Positions 36,704-45,814 of a stretch of DNA of 64,000 bases are shown piece after piece. The notes beneath the pieces are model-generated. The model worked only from the letters and a program-made list of their open reading frames with translations, had not been told where the DNA came from and did no database searches. A program made the translations under genes and the position numbers. Within the stretch, counting starts at the first letter, position 1. Every line of letters starts with the position of its first letter. The DNA is from an uncultured Clostridium sp. (GTDB taxonomy: Bacteria > Bacillota > Clostridia > Clostridiales > Clostridiaceae), in NCBI GenBank assembly GCA_937927335.1, contig CALBDU010000024.1:1-64000 (forward strand), written 5' to 3'.

Positions 36704-38665
36704 CTAAAACTCTGCATATTTGTACAGGTAATTCTTTCTGGGCTGCACAATATCGCCCATCAGCAGTGAAACCATCTTTTCAGCCTTAGCCGCATCATCT
36801 ATGGTAATCTGCTGCAGAGTCCTGGTCTCGGGATTGAGAGTGGTATCCCAAAGCTGGTCAGGATTCATTTCTCCAAGACCTTTGTACCTTTGTATCAAGG
36901 CGCCCTTGCCTACTTCCTTCTTTACCTTGTCAAGATCGTCATCACTGTAGGCATATTTCACCACTTCCCCGCTTCTTGCAGTCTTATAAACCTTATAAAG
37001 AGGAGGCATAGCCATATATAGATGGCCGTTGGCGATGAGAGGCCTCATATATCTGTATATATAGGTCATCCAAAGTGTCTTTATATGGTAGCCATCCACA
37101 TCCGCATCACTCATTATAATAATCTTGTCGTAGCGTAGATCCTTCTCATTGTAGTTATCCAGAACACCTGTACCCAAGGCAGTGTTGAATATTTTCAGTT
37201 CTTCGCTGCCAAGCACGTTTTCAAGCTTCTGCTTTTCGGTGTTCATGATTTTTCCCTTGGAGGGCATTATGGTCTGGAACCTTCTGTCCCTGGCCTGCTT
37301 GGCGGAACCGCCTGCAGAATCCCCCTCCACTACAATAAATTCACAAAACTCAGGATCCTTCAAGGTACACACTGCTATTTTTCCAGCTAACGGTGCTGCC
37401 CCTTTTCCAATCTTTTTTCGTTCGGCATCATTGATCTTTTTAATCTTTTCCCTTCTTAATGCAGCATCTACAGCATTGTTTATTATCAGGGACGCCGTTT
37501 CACGATTGTCCTCTATCCAGGCGGTGAACTTTGTATAGGCAAGATCATTCATCATAGTATATGCTTCGTTATTTCCAAGCTTTGTTTTAGTTTGTCCCTC
37601 AAAAATCGGGTTGCTGATTTTTATCCTGACGATAGCCGTCATGCCTTCCCTGAGGTCGTCCCCTTCAAACTCGGCGTCCTTTTCCTTAGACAGGCTGAGT
37701 CTCTTTGCACAATCCTTGAAGGCCCTGGTCATGCCTGTTTTAAAGCCGCTTTCATGGGTACCTGATTCCGTAGTTGGAATATTATTAACATAGCTTGCTA
37801 TATATTCAGTGGTGGAATCAGTAAACTGCACACACACTTCTCCATACATATTTATGCCGTTAATTTCTCTGTCTCCATCGAACAATATAGGAGTGCTGTG
37901 TATTGCAGTCTTGCTTTCGTTTAAGTAATCAATAAAATCAAGGAGTCCTCTTTCGGAATAGTATTCTTTTACTACAGGCTCCTCTTTCCTGTTGTCCATA
38001 AGAACCAGGGTTATGCCTTTATTCTGGAAGGCAAGTTCCTGAAGCCTTTCGTCAATAACATCAAACTTGAATTCTATACTTGAAAAAACCTCTTTATCAG
38101 GTTTAAAGGTAACCTTTGTACCAGTTTCACCGGTTTTTCCAATTGGCTGGAGAGGGGTTACCGCTGTGCCCGGCATCATCCTTTTCATGGATTTATCGTA
38201 GGCATATTCAAATCTCTGCTTGAATATGCTGCCGTTTTGGCTTACTTCAACCTCCATCCATTCTGAAAGTGCATTTACTACCGCGGCACCAACCCCGTGA
38301 AGTCCTCCTGAGGTTTTGTAAACAGAGTTATCAAACTTGCTGCCTGTATGCAGCTCTGTGAAAACCATTTCTACTCCGGATTTCTTCTTAACAGGATGCA
38401 TTCCAGTTGGTATACCCCTGCCGTTATCTGTAATAGTTACACTATTATCCTTATTTAATATAACCACAGCTTTGTTTCCGAAGCCGTTTGAAATTTCATC
38501 AATGGCATTATCTAAAATTTCCCAGATACAGTGATGCAGACCTTTAGCCCCTGTGGAACCTATATACATACCTGGCCTAATTCGCACAGGTTCTAGCTTT
38601 TCCAAGGAAGTAAGTGCATTTACGTCATATGATTGAACATTTTCATTTTCAAAATTAGATTCCAT
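36704..38665 (-). CDS. parE: DNA topoisomerase IV subunit B (ParE/GyrB-type)
   Basis: A 653-aa ATPase subunit. GHKL ATP site: EILDNAIDE, ITDNGRGIP, GGLHGVGAAVVNALS; Toprim domain EGDSAGGSAKQARDRRFQ and the DADVDGYHIKTL metal site. No GyrB-type insertion is seen. GGAGG lies 7 bases before ATG 38665. With parC it forms the chromosome-decatenating enzyme. A G-rich tract and repeats lie upstream. Confidence 0.9.
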   Translation of the reverse strand: MESNFENENVQSYDVNALTSLEKLEPVRIRPGMYIGSTGAKGLHHCIWEILDNAIDEISNGFGNKAVVILNKDNSVTITDNGRGIPTGMHPVKKKSGVEMVFTELHTGSKFDNSVYKTSGGLHGVGAAVVNALSEWMEVEVSQNGSIFKQRFEYAYDKSMKRMMPGTAVTPLQPIGKTGETGTKVTFKPDKEVFSSIEFKFDVIDERLQELAFQNKGITLVLMDNRKEEPVVKEYYSERGLLDFIDYLNESKTAIHSTPILFDGDREINGINMYGEVCVQFTDSTTEYIASYVNNIPTTESGTHESGFKTGMTRAFKDCAKRLSLSKEKDAEFEGDDLREGMTAIVRIKISNPIFEGQTKTKLGNNEAYTMMNDLAYTKFTAWIEDNRETASLIINNAVDAALRREKIKKINDAERKKIGKGAAPLAGKIAVCTLKDPEFCEFIVVEGDSAGGSAKQARDRRFQTIMPSKGKIMNTEKQKLENVLGSEELKIFNTALGTGVLDNYNEKDLRYDKIIIMSDADVDGYHIKTLWMTYIYRYMRPLIANGHLYMAMPPLYKVYKTARSGEVVKYAYSDDDLDKVKKEVGKGALIQRYKGLGEMNPDQLWDTTLNPETRTLQQITIDDAAKAEKMVSLLMGDIVQPRKNYLYKYAEF

Positions 38666-38770
38666 ATCAGCCCTCCACGTTTAAATCTGTAAAAATTATA
38701 TCACAAAAATTTGATTTCATGTACTACTCTTGTAATTTTCTATATATTTGGAATCATATGGGAATGATTT

Positions 38771-38801
38771 GAGAGGGTGTGGGGGGGGGTTGGGGTTGGG
38801 G
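38771..38801 (+). promoter_or_regulatory. G-quadruplex-type G-rich tract upstream of parE
   Basis: The plus strand holds four or more runs of at least three Gs (GAGGGTGTGGGGGGGGG then TTGGGGTTGGGG) within about 30 bases, a strong G4 motif in an AT-rich genome. It lies about 110 bases upstream of the parE start, on the non-template side of the leftward genes' complement, and merges with the first GGGGACG repeat. Confidence 0.5.
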
Positions 38802-38933
38802 ACGTTTATGCGATAGATTGAATCTCGGAATGGGATTGGGAGATGTTGGGGACGCTATGGATGCTTATGCGTCAGATTTGAAATGGTATCGCAATTATGA
38901 ATGAATGGTCGGGGACGTTTATGCGGCAGATTT
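38796..38933 (+). repeat. Three GGGGACG-type repeats upstream of parE
   Basis: Copies at 38796-38819 (TTGGGGACGTTTATGCGATA), 38844-38879 (GTTGGGGACGCTATGGATGC, with a small insertion before TTATGCG) and 38910-38933 (GGGGACGTTTATGCGGCAGA). All are in the same orientation. They belong to the dispersed family described in the findings. Confidence 0.8.
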
Positions 38934-39026
38934 ACTAAATGTCGGTTTTTGAGTTGATAAATGATGGATTTCGATTGCCGTAGTTTAAAATTCATATCTG
39001 GAATTTTCTTATAATTCTAAATAAGA

Positions 39027-39972
39027 ATCGAGTAGGAGGCTAGCCATTATTTGGCTAGCCGACCTCTCACACCACCGTGTGTACCGTTCGGTGCACGGCG
39101 GTTCCTTAGTTTTCACATATTGGAGATACAACCTGTGTAATTGCCTGTTGTATTACTCTGTCCACTACCGTTGGTATTCCAAGTTTTCTGACTTTACCTT
39201 TTTCTTCTTTGGGTATCTCTACCCTGCGGACTGGGTTGGGCTTGTATTTCCCATCCTTTATCTGTTATCTGTTGGATTAGTTGCTCTTGGTTGTCTTTGA
39301 GGTACGTTAGAAGTTCATCCACATTCATCCCATCAACACCGCCTGCTCCTTTGTTTGATTTCACTTTCTTGTAAGCATTGTTAAGATTGTCTCTGTGTAA
39401 AATCCTTTCTAACAGATTGTCCGTCTGAAAATCTGTGATAATGTGGTTGTTTTCAGCAATCCTCTGATGGGCGGATACTTCTGCATACTCTCTCTGTTCC
39501 GCAGATACCATTTGCAAATAATCTTCAATATGAAGTTGTCTATCCTTGAATCCATCTTTGGTTACATTCATTTACTTACATCTCCTTAAGTTCAGTCCTT
39601 CCCTTCACGTCTTAAGCCGTGATAGTACTATGACCTCTGCTGACTTCTCACAGTTCGTTGTTACTGCAGATTTCATACTCTGTTTCCATCCGTCTGTGAG
39701 ACCTCCCCAGGTAAGAGCGCAATCTTTCTCTCCATCTATCTGCCACATTTACCGCAAGCAATTCCGAGTAGTAATTGGACTTCGACTTGACTTGCAGCCT
39801 TATCCTTGCTTACAGCCTGATATGGTTTCTGTTCGTCAGACCAGAGATTTGCCTACACCTTCCTTCAGACTCCATCTCACGGTGGACGCCCTTGGTGCTC
39901 AGCTATGTCCTTCCCACTACTAGGGTGGACTACGGACTTACACCGCTTAGATTACGCCCATGCTGGGCGCAC
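39027..39972 (-). mobile_element. Degenerate group II intron
   Basis: On the minus strand the element begins with GTGCGCCCAGCATGGGCG, the consensus 5' end of bacterial group II introns, and ends with a domain V/VI-like region (GAACCGCCGTGCACCGAACG, then a GGCTAGCC hairpin and CCTCCTACTCGAT). Only about 0.95 kb remains of the normal 2-2.5 kb: the reverse-transcriptase frame is cut after its first third. The 5' end lies directly after the hairpin and T-tract of the hcp terminator, the insertion preference of group IIC introns. The exact 3' boundary is uncertain by a few bases. Confidence 0.8.
39106..39571 (-). pseudogene. Group II intron reverse transcriptase/maturase fragment
   Basis: From ATG 39571 (AAGGAG upstream) the frame gives a typical intron RT N-terminus (LLERILHRDNLNNAYKKVKS, GAGGVDGMNVDELLTYL). 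Near 39230 the frame shifts: the family motif KYKPNPVRRVEIPKEEKGKV and then RKLGIPTVVDRVIQQAITQ continue in another frame until a stop at 39106. The catalytic YADD region, the X/maturase domain and any endonuclease are missing because the coding part joins straight to the intron 3' RNA domains. It cannot be functional on its own. Confidence 0.8.
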
Positions 39973-40005
39973 AAGTAAAAGAAGCACCACATAATGTGAT
40001 GCTTC
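39973..40005 (-). terminator. hcp terminator
   Basis: On the minus strand GAAGCATCACATTATGTGGTGCTTC (plus-strand 39981-40005) folds into an 11-bp stem, followed by TTTTACTT and then directly the first base of the group II intron. Confidence 0.8.
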
Positions 40006-40026
40006 GGTATAGTTTATGGGTATCAA

Positions 40027-41676
40027 TTAGCCAAGGAAAAGTTTAAGGTCGTCATCTACAGTTCCAATTCCAGCTATTCCAAAGGTGTCAACTAATACGT
40101 TTGCAACATTTGGTGAAAGGAAACCAGGAAGTGTTGGTCCAAGATGAATGTTCTTAACTCCAAGGTAAAGCAGTGCAAGTAATACAATAACAGCTTTCTG
40201 TTCATACCATGCTATATTGTATGCGATTGGCAGCTCGTTTACATCATTAAGCTGGAATACTTCCTTAAGTTTAAGAGCTATAACAGCTAATGAATAGGAG
40301 TCGTTACACTGTCCGGCATCTAGAACTCTTGGAATTCCGCCGATGTCGCCAAGGTCTAGTTTATTGTATTTGTATTTAGCACAACCTGCAGTTAAGATTA
40401 CAGTATCCTTTGGAAGCTTTTTAGCAAAATCTGTATAGTAATCTCTGCTCTTCATTCTTCCATCGCAGCCTGCCATAACGAAGAACTTTTTGATAGCTCC
40501 TGATTTTACAGCTTCTACAACCTTGTCTGCCAGAGCAAATACCTGTGCATGTGCAAATCCGCCAACGATTTTTCCTGTTTCGATTTCTTTAGGTGCTGCA
40601 AGTTTCTTAGCATGAGCAATTAATTCTGAGAAATCCTTAGGCTGTCCATCTACTCTGTCTGGTATATGTTTAAATCCAGGGTATCCTGATGATCCTGTAG
40701 TATAAACTCTGTCAGCATAGGATGCACTTGGAGGAACGATACAGTTTGTTGTGAAGAGGATTACTCCGTTGAAGGCTTCAAATTCTTCCTTCTGCTTCCA
40801 CCATGCGTTTCCATAGTTTCCTACAAAGTTATCATATTTTTTGAATTTTGGATAGTAATGTGCAGGGAGCATTTCACCGTGGGTGTAAACATCAACGCCT
40901 GTACCTTTAGTCTGCTCCAATAATTCTTCAAGATCCTTTAGGTCATGTCCTGATACTAATATTCCAGGGTTATTTTTAACTCCTATGTTAACTTCTGTGA
41001 TTTCTGGGTTTCCGTAAGTTTCAGTGTTAGCCTTGTCCAAAAGTGCCATAACATCTACGCCGTATTTACCGGTTTCCATAACCAGTGCTACCAGCTGATC
41101 TGCAGTTAAGCTGTCATCCATAGTTGAAACAAGTGCCTTCTTCATGAAATCAAATATTTCAGTATTTTCATATCCGAGGTTTGATGCATGTTCTGCATAA
41201 GCAGCCATACCTTTAACGCCATATACAACTAATTCTCTAAGGGATCTTACATCTTCATTTTCTGTAGCCAGGATTCCTATCTGTGGATCCTCTGATTTAG
41301 CCATTATTCCTTCTTTAGTATCAGCATACCAGGTGGCTACATCTTTAGTTGCACAGAAATCCACACCTTTTTCCTGAAGAGCTTTTTTAATGGATTCTCT
41401 TATATCAAGAGCCTTTTTTATTTCTTCTACAAATCTATCTGCATCGAAATTTGCATTGGTTATGGTCATAAATAAGCCGTTAACTATTGTATGGTCTACA
41501 TTTTCAACTGGTACATTGTTTTTCTTTGCGATTAAAGATAAACAGGATATCCCCTTCAATGTATACACCATTAAGTCCTGAAGTTTAGCAACTTCTGGTT
41601 TCTTGCCGCATACGCCGGCCATTGTACAACCCTTTCCTCCTGCAGTTTCCTGACATTGATAACAAAACATACCCAT
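40027..41676 (-). CDS. hcp: Hydroxylamine reductase / hybrid cluster protein
   Basis: A 549-aa iron-sulfur protein that reduces hydroxylamine and NO and protects anaerobes from nitrosative stress. Four N-terminal Cys (5, 8, 17, 23; CYQC and CTMAGVC) hold the proximal cluster. Ligands of the hybrid cluster are seen in the CNDS region ([11 protein letters not shown]), MAGCDGRMK and TAGCAKYKY. Length is that of the class with the short CxxC-x8-C-x5-C spacing. AAGGAGG precedes ATG 41676. A Crp/Fnr-type palindrome sits at -41.5. No hcr reductase gene is adjacent. Confidence 0.96.
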   Translation of the reverse strand: MGMFCYQCQETAGGKGCTMAGVCGKKPEVAKLQDLMVYTLKGISCLSLIAKKNNVPVENVDHTIVNGLFMTITNANFDADRFVEEIKKALDIRESIKKALQEKGVDFCATKDVATWYADTKEGIMAKSEDPQIGILATENEDVRSLRELVVYGVKGMAAYAEHASNLGYENTEIFDFMKKALVSTMDDSLTADQLVALVMETGKYGVDVMALLDKANTETYGNPEITEVNIGVKNNPGILVSGHDLKDLEELLEQTKGTGVDVYTHGEMLPAHYYPKFKKYDNFVGNYGNAWWKQKEEFEAFNGVILFTTNCIVPPSASYADRVYTTGSSGYPGFKHIPDRVDGQPKDFSELIAHAKKLAAPKEIETGKIVGGFAHAQVFALADKVVEAVKSGAIKKFFVMAGCDGRMKSRDYYTDFAKKLPKDTVILTAGCAKYKYNKLDLGDIGGIPRVLDAGQCNDSYSLAVIALKLKEVFQLNDVNELPIAYNIAWYEQKAVIVLLALLYLGVKNIHLGPTLPGFLSPNVANVLVDTFGIAGIGTVDDDLKLFLG

Positions 41677-41723
41677 AATTTTTCCTCCTTAAATTTATTA
41701 TGTAATTTCTTAGCTTTGATTAC

Positions 41724-41766
41724 ATTATATAATTTAATAATGGCACTTTCGGTAACTAAAGTTACC
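41724..41766 (-). promoter_or_regulatory. hcp promoter with HcpR/Crp-type operator
   Basis: A perfect -10 TATAAT (minus strand 41729-41724) has no recognisable -35. Instead the palindrome GGTAACT-AA-AGTTACC (41751-41766) is centred between 41758 and 41759, which is -41.5 relative to the start of transcription expected at 41717. That is the class II activator position of Crp/Fnr family proteins. HcpR is the known regulator of hcp in Clostridia; assignment to it is inferred. Confidence 0.6.
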
Positions 41767-41788
41767 TTTTTAAAAAAATTATAGAATT

Positions 41789-44494
41789 TTAGTTTTTTCT
41801 GTTATTTTTATAAAACAGCTTCTTTACTGCCTCCAGAGATAATATATACAAGATTACTATTGTGGCTATTCCAATATAAATCTGTATTTTTATTGGTGTA
41901 AAGCCTAGAATACTCCCAAGTATTGTGAATGGAAAAATAATAACCACCACAGCAATAAACAAGGTTGTAATAAATAAAGATTTTCCAGGCATGCTTTTGT
42001 AAAAAGGTCTTCTTGTACGAATAACAAGTACGGCCATAGATGCTGAAATAACAGATTCAACAAACCAACCGGTTCTGAACTGATCTACAGTAGCATGGAA
42101 CACCAATAAAAGCATGCCAAAGGTTAAATAATCAAATACTGAGCTTACCAAACCAAAGGTCATCATAAATCTCCTTATAAATTTAACATCCCATCTCCTT
42201 GGCTTAGCCACCATTTCAGGATCTACTTTATCCGCAGCTATTGTAAGCTCAGGAAAATCGGTTAGGAGATTAGCTATAAGAATCTGTTTCGGCAGTAAAG
42301 GCAAGAAGGACAGAAATAGTGATACGCCGGCCATGCTGAACATGTTTCCAAAATTTGCACTGGAAGCCATGAATATATACTTCAAGGTATTATTGAAGGT
42401 TCTTCTGCCCTCCTTCACCCCTTCCGCAAGCACATCTAGATTCTTCTCCAGCAATACAATATCAGCGGTACCCTTTGCCACATCCACAGCACCGTCCACA
42501 GAAATGCTTACATCTGCGCTGTGCAATGCAGATACATCATTAATTCCGTCTCCCATATAACCTACAACATTGCCTGACCTTCGCAGTGCAGCCACTATTC
42601 TTTCCTTATGACTTGGTTCAACCTCTGCAAAGATATTTACTCTGTTAACCACATTAGTAAGTGCAGTATTTGACATATGTGCAAGCTCCGTACCAGTTAT
42701 AACCTTGTCATCATCTAACCCTATCTCCCTGGCCACAGCCGCTGCCACGAGCTTATTATCGCCAGTTATTATCTTCAATGATATGCCCATGTCCCTTAGG
42801 TTATTTATTGTGTCACCCATTCCCTTTTTGGGCGGGTCATTGAATACAAGAAAGCCTGAAAAAATCATTTCCGATTCGAAATTTTTGTCCAGCTTGGTTC
42901 CCTCAGGAATATGCCTGTAGGCAATTCCAAGTACCCTCAACCCCTGGGATCCAAGATTGTTGTAAATTTCATATATCTTATTAATGTTTGATGTCTGGCT
43001 AGCTAATGAAGGCTGATTTTCTGAATCCTGTCCCTGGGAAGCGATATTATTTACTGAACCTGAAGTTACTACTGCCGGCTTTTTCTCAAGAGTCTGAATT
43101 TTACCTTCTTCATCTTCAAAATAGCTGCATATGCTAATTATCTTGTCAAAAGCTCCTTTGGTCACCATCAGGTTATCGCCAGAGGTTGTTATAGGAGCTG
43201 GAGATGTTGGGGACGGAGATGTTGGGGACGCATATGCAATTGTTTCACTTTGAGGTTCAGCAATTCTTTTCATTTTGATAAGAATACTTAATCTTTTTCT
43301 TATAAAATCATAAGGAATCTCTTCAATTTTTTCATAGTTGGAAATATCGAAATTTTTATAGGATCTTATGGATTCATCTATAGGGTTGTTAAAGCCTGCT
43401 TCAAAGGACGCATTGAGGTAAGCATAGAAAAGAGGCTTTGAATCTCCATTTCCTTTATAATTGAGAGATTTATGAAAATGAACAGTACCTTCGGTTAATG
43501 TTCCTGTTTTATCTGAGCATAATATGTTCATGCTGCCAAAGTTTTCAATAGATGCAAGTCTTTTTACAATAACCTTCTTTTGTGCCATATCTTTTGCGCC
43601 ATGTGCAAGATTAATGCTTATGATTGCAGGGAGCAGCTGTGGTGTAAGTCCTACTGCCAAAGCTAAGGAAAAGAGGAATGCTTCAAGCACAGGTCTGTGA
43701 AAATAGACATTTATGGCAAATATCATTAAAACCAGGAATAGTGTAACTTCCATAAGCAGATATCCAAATTTTGTAACGCCACGTTCAAATTCTGTTTCCT
43801 GTGGTTTAATGCGAAGTCTTTCAGATACTTGTCCAAATTCTGTTTGCTTACCAGTTAGTACCACTATTGCCCTGGCGGTTCCGCTTACCACATGTGTGCC
43901 CATCCAAAGGCTGTTTACCCGTTGGCTAAGTACTGTTTCTTTAGTGAGAACAGCAGCATACTTTTCCACCGGGTACGATTCGCCTGTTAGAGCTGCTTCC
44001 ATAACAAACAAATCTTTACCTTCAATAAAATAACAATCTCCAGGAATTATATCACCTGCGTTTAAAACCACAATATCTCCAGGTACTACTTCTTTAGAGG
44101 GAATTTCATAAGAACGACCGTCTCTCAGAACCTCACATTTTATTTGCACTATTTCCAAAAGCTTGGACACTGCGTTATTAGCGCCACGTTCCTGCCAAAA
44201 GCTTAGAGCACCGCTGATTAGGATAATAACAAATATTATTCCGGCATTTGCAGCATCTCCCACAAAAACAGATATTACTGCAGCAAGTATTAAAATAATA
44301 ATTATCGGACTTTTAAATTGGCTGATAAAAAGCATAAAGGAGTTAAGCTCATCTTTTTTCCCTAATGAGTTTGAACCATATTCTTCTAATCTTTTCTTTG
44401 CTTCATCCTCACTTATGCCGTTATTACCGGAATTTAATTTTGTAAATAGTTCTTCAGGTGAACTGCTCCAGAATTCAAGAACATCTTTGTTCAT
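41789..44494 (-). CDS. mgtA: Magnesium-translocating P-type ATPase
   Basis: A 901-aa P3B-type ATPase importing Mg2+. TGES in the actuator domain, phosphorylation motif DKTGTLT, hinge GDGINDVSALHSADVSISV and about ten membrane helices. Two unusual insertions lie in the nucleotide-binding domain: residues about 419-435 (YASPTSPSPTSPAP) are coded by two tandem 15-base repeat units, and about 450-485 is a Ser/Gln/Asn-rich linker. The start is ATG 44494 with AGGAGG 8 bases upstream; the earlier GTG overlaps that site. No M-box riboswitch is visible upstream. Confidence 0.93.
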   Translation of the reverse strand: MNKDVLEFWSSSPEELFTKLNSGNNGISEDEAKKRLEEYGSNSLGKKDELNSFMLFISQFKSPIIIILILAAVISVFVGDAANAGIIFVIILISGALSFWQERGANNAVSKLLEIVQIKCEVLRDGRSYEIPSKEVVPGDIVVLNAGDIIPGDCYFIEGKDLFVMEAALTGESYPVEKYAAVLTKETVLSQRVNSLWMGTHVVSGTARAIVVLTGKQTEFGQVSERLRIKPQETEFERGVTKFGYLLMEVTLFLVLMIFAINVYFHRPVLEAFLFSLALAVGLTPQLLPAIISINLAHGAKDMAQKKVIVKRLASIENFGSMNILCSDKTGTLTEGTVHFHKSLNYKGNGDSKPLFYAYLNASFEAGFNNPIDESIRSYKNFDISNYEKIEEIPYDFIRKRLSILIKMKRIAEPQSETIAYASPTSPSPTSPAPITTSGDNLMVTKGAFDKIISICSYFEDEEGKIQTLEKKPAVVTSGSVNNIASQGQDSENQPSLASQTSNINKIYEIYNNLGSQGLRVLGIAYRHIPEGTKLDKNFESEMIFSGFLVFNDPPKKGMGDTINNLRDMGISLKIITGDNKLVAAAVAREIGLDDDKVITGTELAHMSNTALTNVVNRVNIFAEVEPSHKERIVAALRRSGNVVGYMGDGINDVSALHSADVSISVDGAVDVAKGTADIVLLEKNLDVLAEGVKEGRRTFNNTLKYIFMASSANFGNMFSMAGVSLFLSFLPLLPKQILIANLLTDFPELTIAADKVDPEMVAKPRRWDVKFIRRFMMTFGLVSSVFDYLTFGMLLLVFHATVDQFRTGWFVESVISASMAVLVIRTRRPFYKSMPGKSLFITTLFIAVVVIIFPFTILGSILGFTPIKIQIYIGIATIVILYILSLEAVKKLFYKNNRKN
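43201..43230 (+). repeat. Tandem repeat pair inside mgtA
   Basis: GAGATGTTGGGGACG occurs twice in tandem, in frame with mgtA, followed by CATATGC. It matches the second copy upstream of parE (GAGATGTTGGGGACGCTATG). In the mgtA mRNA sense it reads CGTCCCCAACATCTC twice, coding Ser-Pro-Thr-Ser-Pro units. Confidence 0.8.
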
Positions 44495-44766
44495 ATAAAG
44501 CACCTCCTAATTTAAAGAGTACATTACTTATATAGCTCTATTTATTAAAATGTTTCTTTATTAACTGGAATTGAGATATTACAGCTAAAATCATCACAGC
44601 TGTAATAAATAGAAGATAATACGAATTACATATTTGAAAAGCCATTATAATAAATAACAAAAGAAATTTAGTTAAATATTTTTATTACATTTAATTTTAT
44701 CATTTTGAAATTTGGTTTTCAACCCAAATGGCAACCTGTGCCAATAGGGAGTTAACGGGTGCCAAC

Positions 44767-44819
44767 CGGGACGTTTATTCTGACTTGGCAGTGACGGGGA
44801 CGCTCATTCGATAGGTTGA
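44767..44819 (+). repeat. Two GGGGACG-type repeats
   Basis: GGGACGTTTATTCTGACTTG at 44767 and GACGGGGACGCTCATTCGAT at 44793, direct repeats in the same orientation. Both deviate from the core (TTTATTC, CTCATTC for TTTATGC). Confidence 0.7.
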
Positions 44820-44825
44820 AAGAAG

Positions 44826-44851
44826 ATGCGCTCGAGAATATTCAAGCGCAT
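44826..44851 (-). terminator. Possible terminator of the aldolase gene
   Basis: ATGCGCT - loop with internal GAATATTC - AGCGCAT, then CTTCTTTC on the minus strand. The stem is good but the T-tract is weak. Confidence 0.45.
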
Positions 44852-44858
44852 ATACTAT

Positions 44859-45620
44859 CTATTTTTTAATTTTCTTAATTTCATTCCTACATGCATTTGC
44901 AAATAAAGTAGCTTCAACATTTATAGTTATGTACTGGAACCCTTGTTCAATTCTTCTATTTGCTTGGTCACCATCTGTAACAAAAATTCCTGCTGCTTTA
45001 CCTGCCGCTTTGGTAATTTTAATTACCTTTTCAGCTGCTTCTTCAACCAAAGGATGATAGATTTGTCCTGGTACTCCTAAAGATTGAGACATATCAAAAG
45101 GTCCTAAGAATATTACATCTATTTCCGGTATTTTAACAATTTCCTCTAGATTGTTAAGCCCCTCCTTATTTTCACAATGAACCACTACTAAGGTTTCCTC
45201 ATTTTCAACTTTAAAATATTCATCGGCACTAACTATGCCATAGTCTCCTGATCTTGCCAGTGCAGCTCCTCGAGTGCCAAGTGGATAGTACTTTGATGCT
45301 TTTGCAATTTTTTGTGCTGTCTCAAAATCATTTACCTGTGGGACTTGAATGCCATGAGCACCTACGTCTAAAGATCTCAATATTGTTGAGTCGGAGCTTT
45401 CTGTAACCCTTGTTATTGGAGTCATGCCCTTAAGCTCGGCAGCCCTTATGAGATTTATTGTAGATTCTACAGATAATGGTCCATGTTCAGTATCAAGCAC
45501 TACAAAATCAAACCCGCATAAGCCGGTTATCTCAACCAGTTCAGCACAATTACACATAATAAACGTACCAATGGCTGGTTTACCATTTTTTAAAGTTTCC
45601 TTAAGTTTATTTTTGAACAT
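44859..45620 (-). CDS. HpcH/HpaI family 2-oxo-acid aldolase
   Basis: A 253-aa class II (metal-dependent) aldolase of the HpaI/GarL/YfaU type that splits 2-keto-3-deoxy acids to pyruvate and an aldehyde. Motifs: FVVLDTEHGPLS, base/phosphate site GAHGIQVPQV, YPLGTRGAA and the metal ligands in CENKEGLNNLEE and FLGPFDMSQSLG. Close family members act on 4-hydroxy-2-oxo acids or 2-keto-3-deoxy-rhamnonate; the substrate is not clear here and no pathway genes are adjacent. GAGGTG precedes ATG 45620. Confidence 0.88.
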   Translation of the reverse strand: MFKNKLKETLKNGKPAIGTFIMCNCAELVEITGLCGFDFVVLDTEHGPLSVESTINLIRAAELKGMTPITRVTESSDSTILRSLDVGAHGIQVPQVNDFETAQKIAKASKYYPLGTRGAALARSGDYGIVSADEYFKVENEETLVVVHCENKEGLNNLEEIVKIPEIDVIFLGPFDMSQSLGVPGQIYHPLVEEAAEKVIKITKAAGKAAGIFVTDGDQANRRIEQGFQYITINVEATLFANACRNEIKKIKK

Positions 45621-45682
45621 TGTAACACCTCACTTGCGATTAGACTTTTTCTTTACTTACATAAATTTTATCACAATTGGAC

Positions 45683-45699
45683 AGTTGGGGACGTTTATT
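45683..45699 (+). repeat. Single GGGGACG-type repeat
   Basis: AGTTGGGGACGTTTATT, the nearest left-hand copy to the Y1 transposase gene, 115 bases past its stop codon. The orientation is the same as in all copies further left. Confidence 0.7.
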
Positions 45700-45814
45700 T
45701 TCTAAAATTTTATTAACTTTCATTTAAATTTTATTTATGTGTGATATTTTCAACAGTAAAAGTAACATAATTAGAAGTTATTCAATTGGCTTGTCTATTT
45801 TTATAATAAGCTTA

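Larger units (their letters stand above)
44495..44858. other. mgtA upstream gap: hairpin, repeats and aldolase terminator
   Basis: No gene is seen. A 9-bp hairpin ATTACAGCT-11 bases-AGCTGTAAT lies at 44578-44606 in the mgtA leader direction without a T-tract; it may be leader RNA structure. Two GGGGACG-type repeats are at 44767-44819. The rest is AT-rich without recognisable signals. Confidence 0.5.

Noticed and set aside
39040..39110. GGCTAGCC hairpin near 39.05 kb as an ordinary terminator
   Set aside because: It is part of the domain V/VI-like 3' end of the group II intron rather than a stand-alone terminator.
44495..44700. Mg2+ riboswitch (M-box) upstream of mgtA
   Set aside because: Only a simple 9-bp hairpin is seen; none of the M-box core motifs could be recognised.
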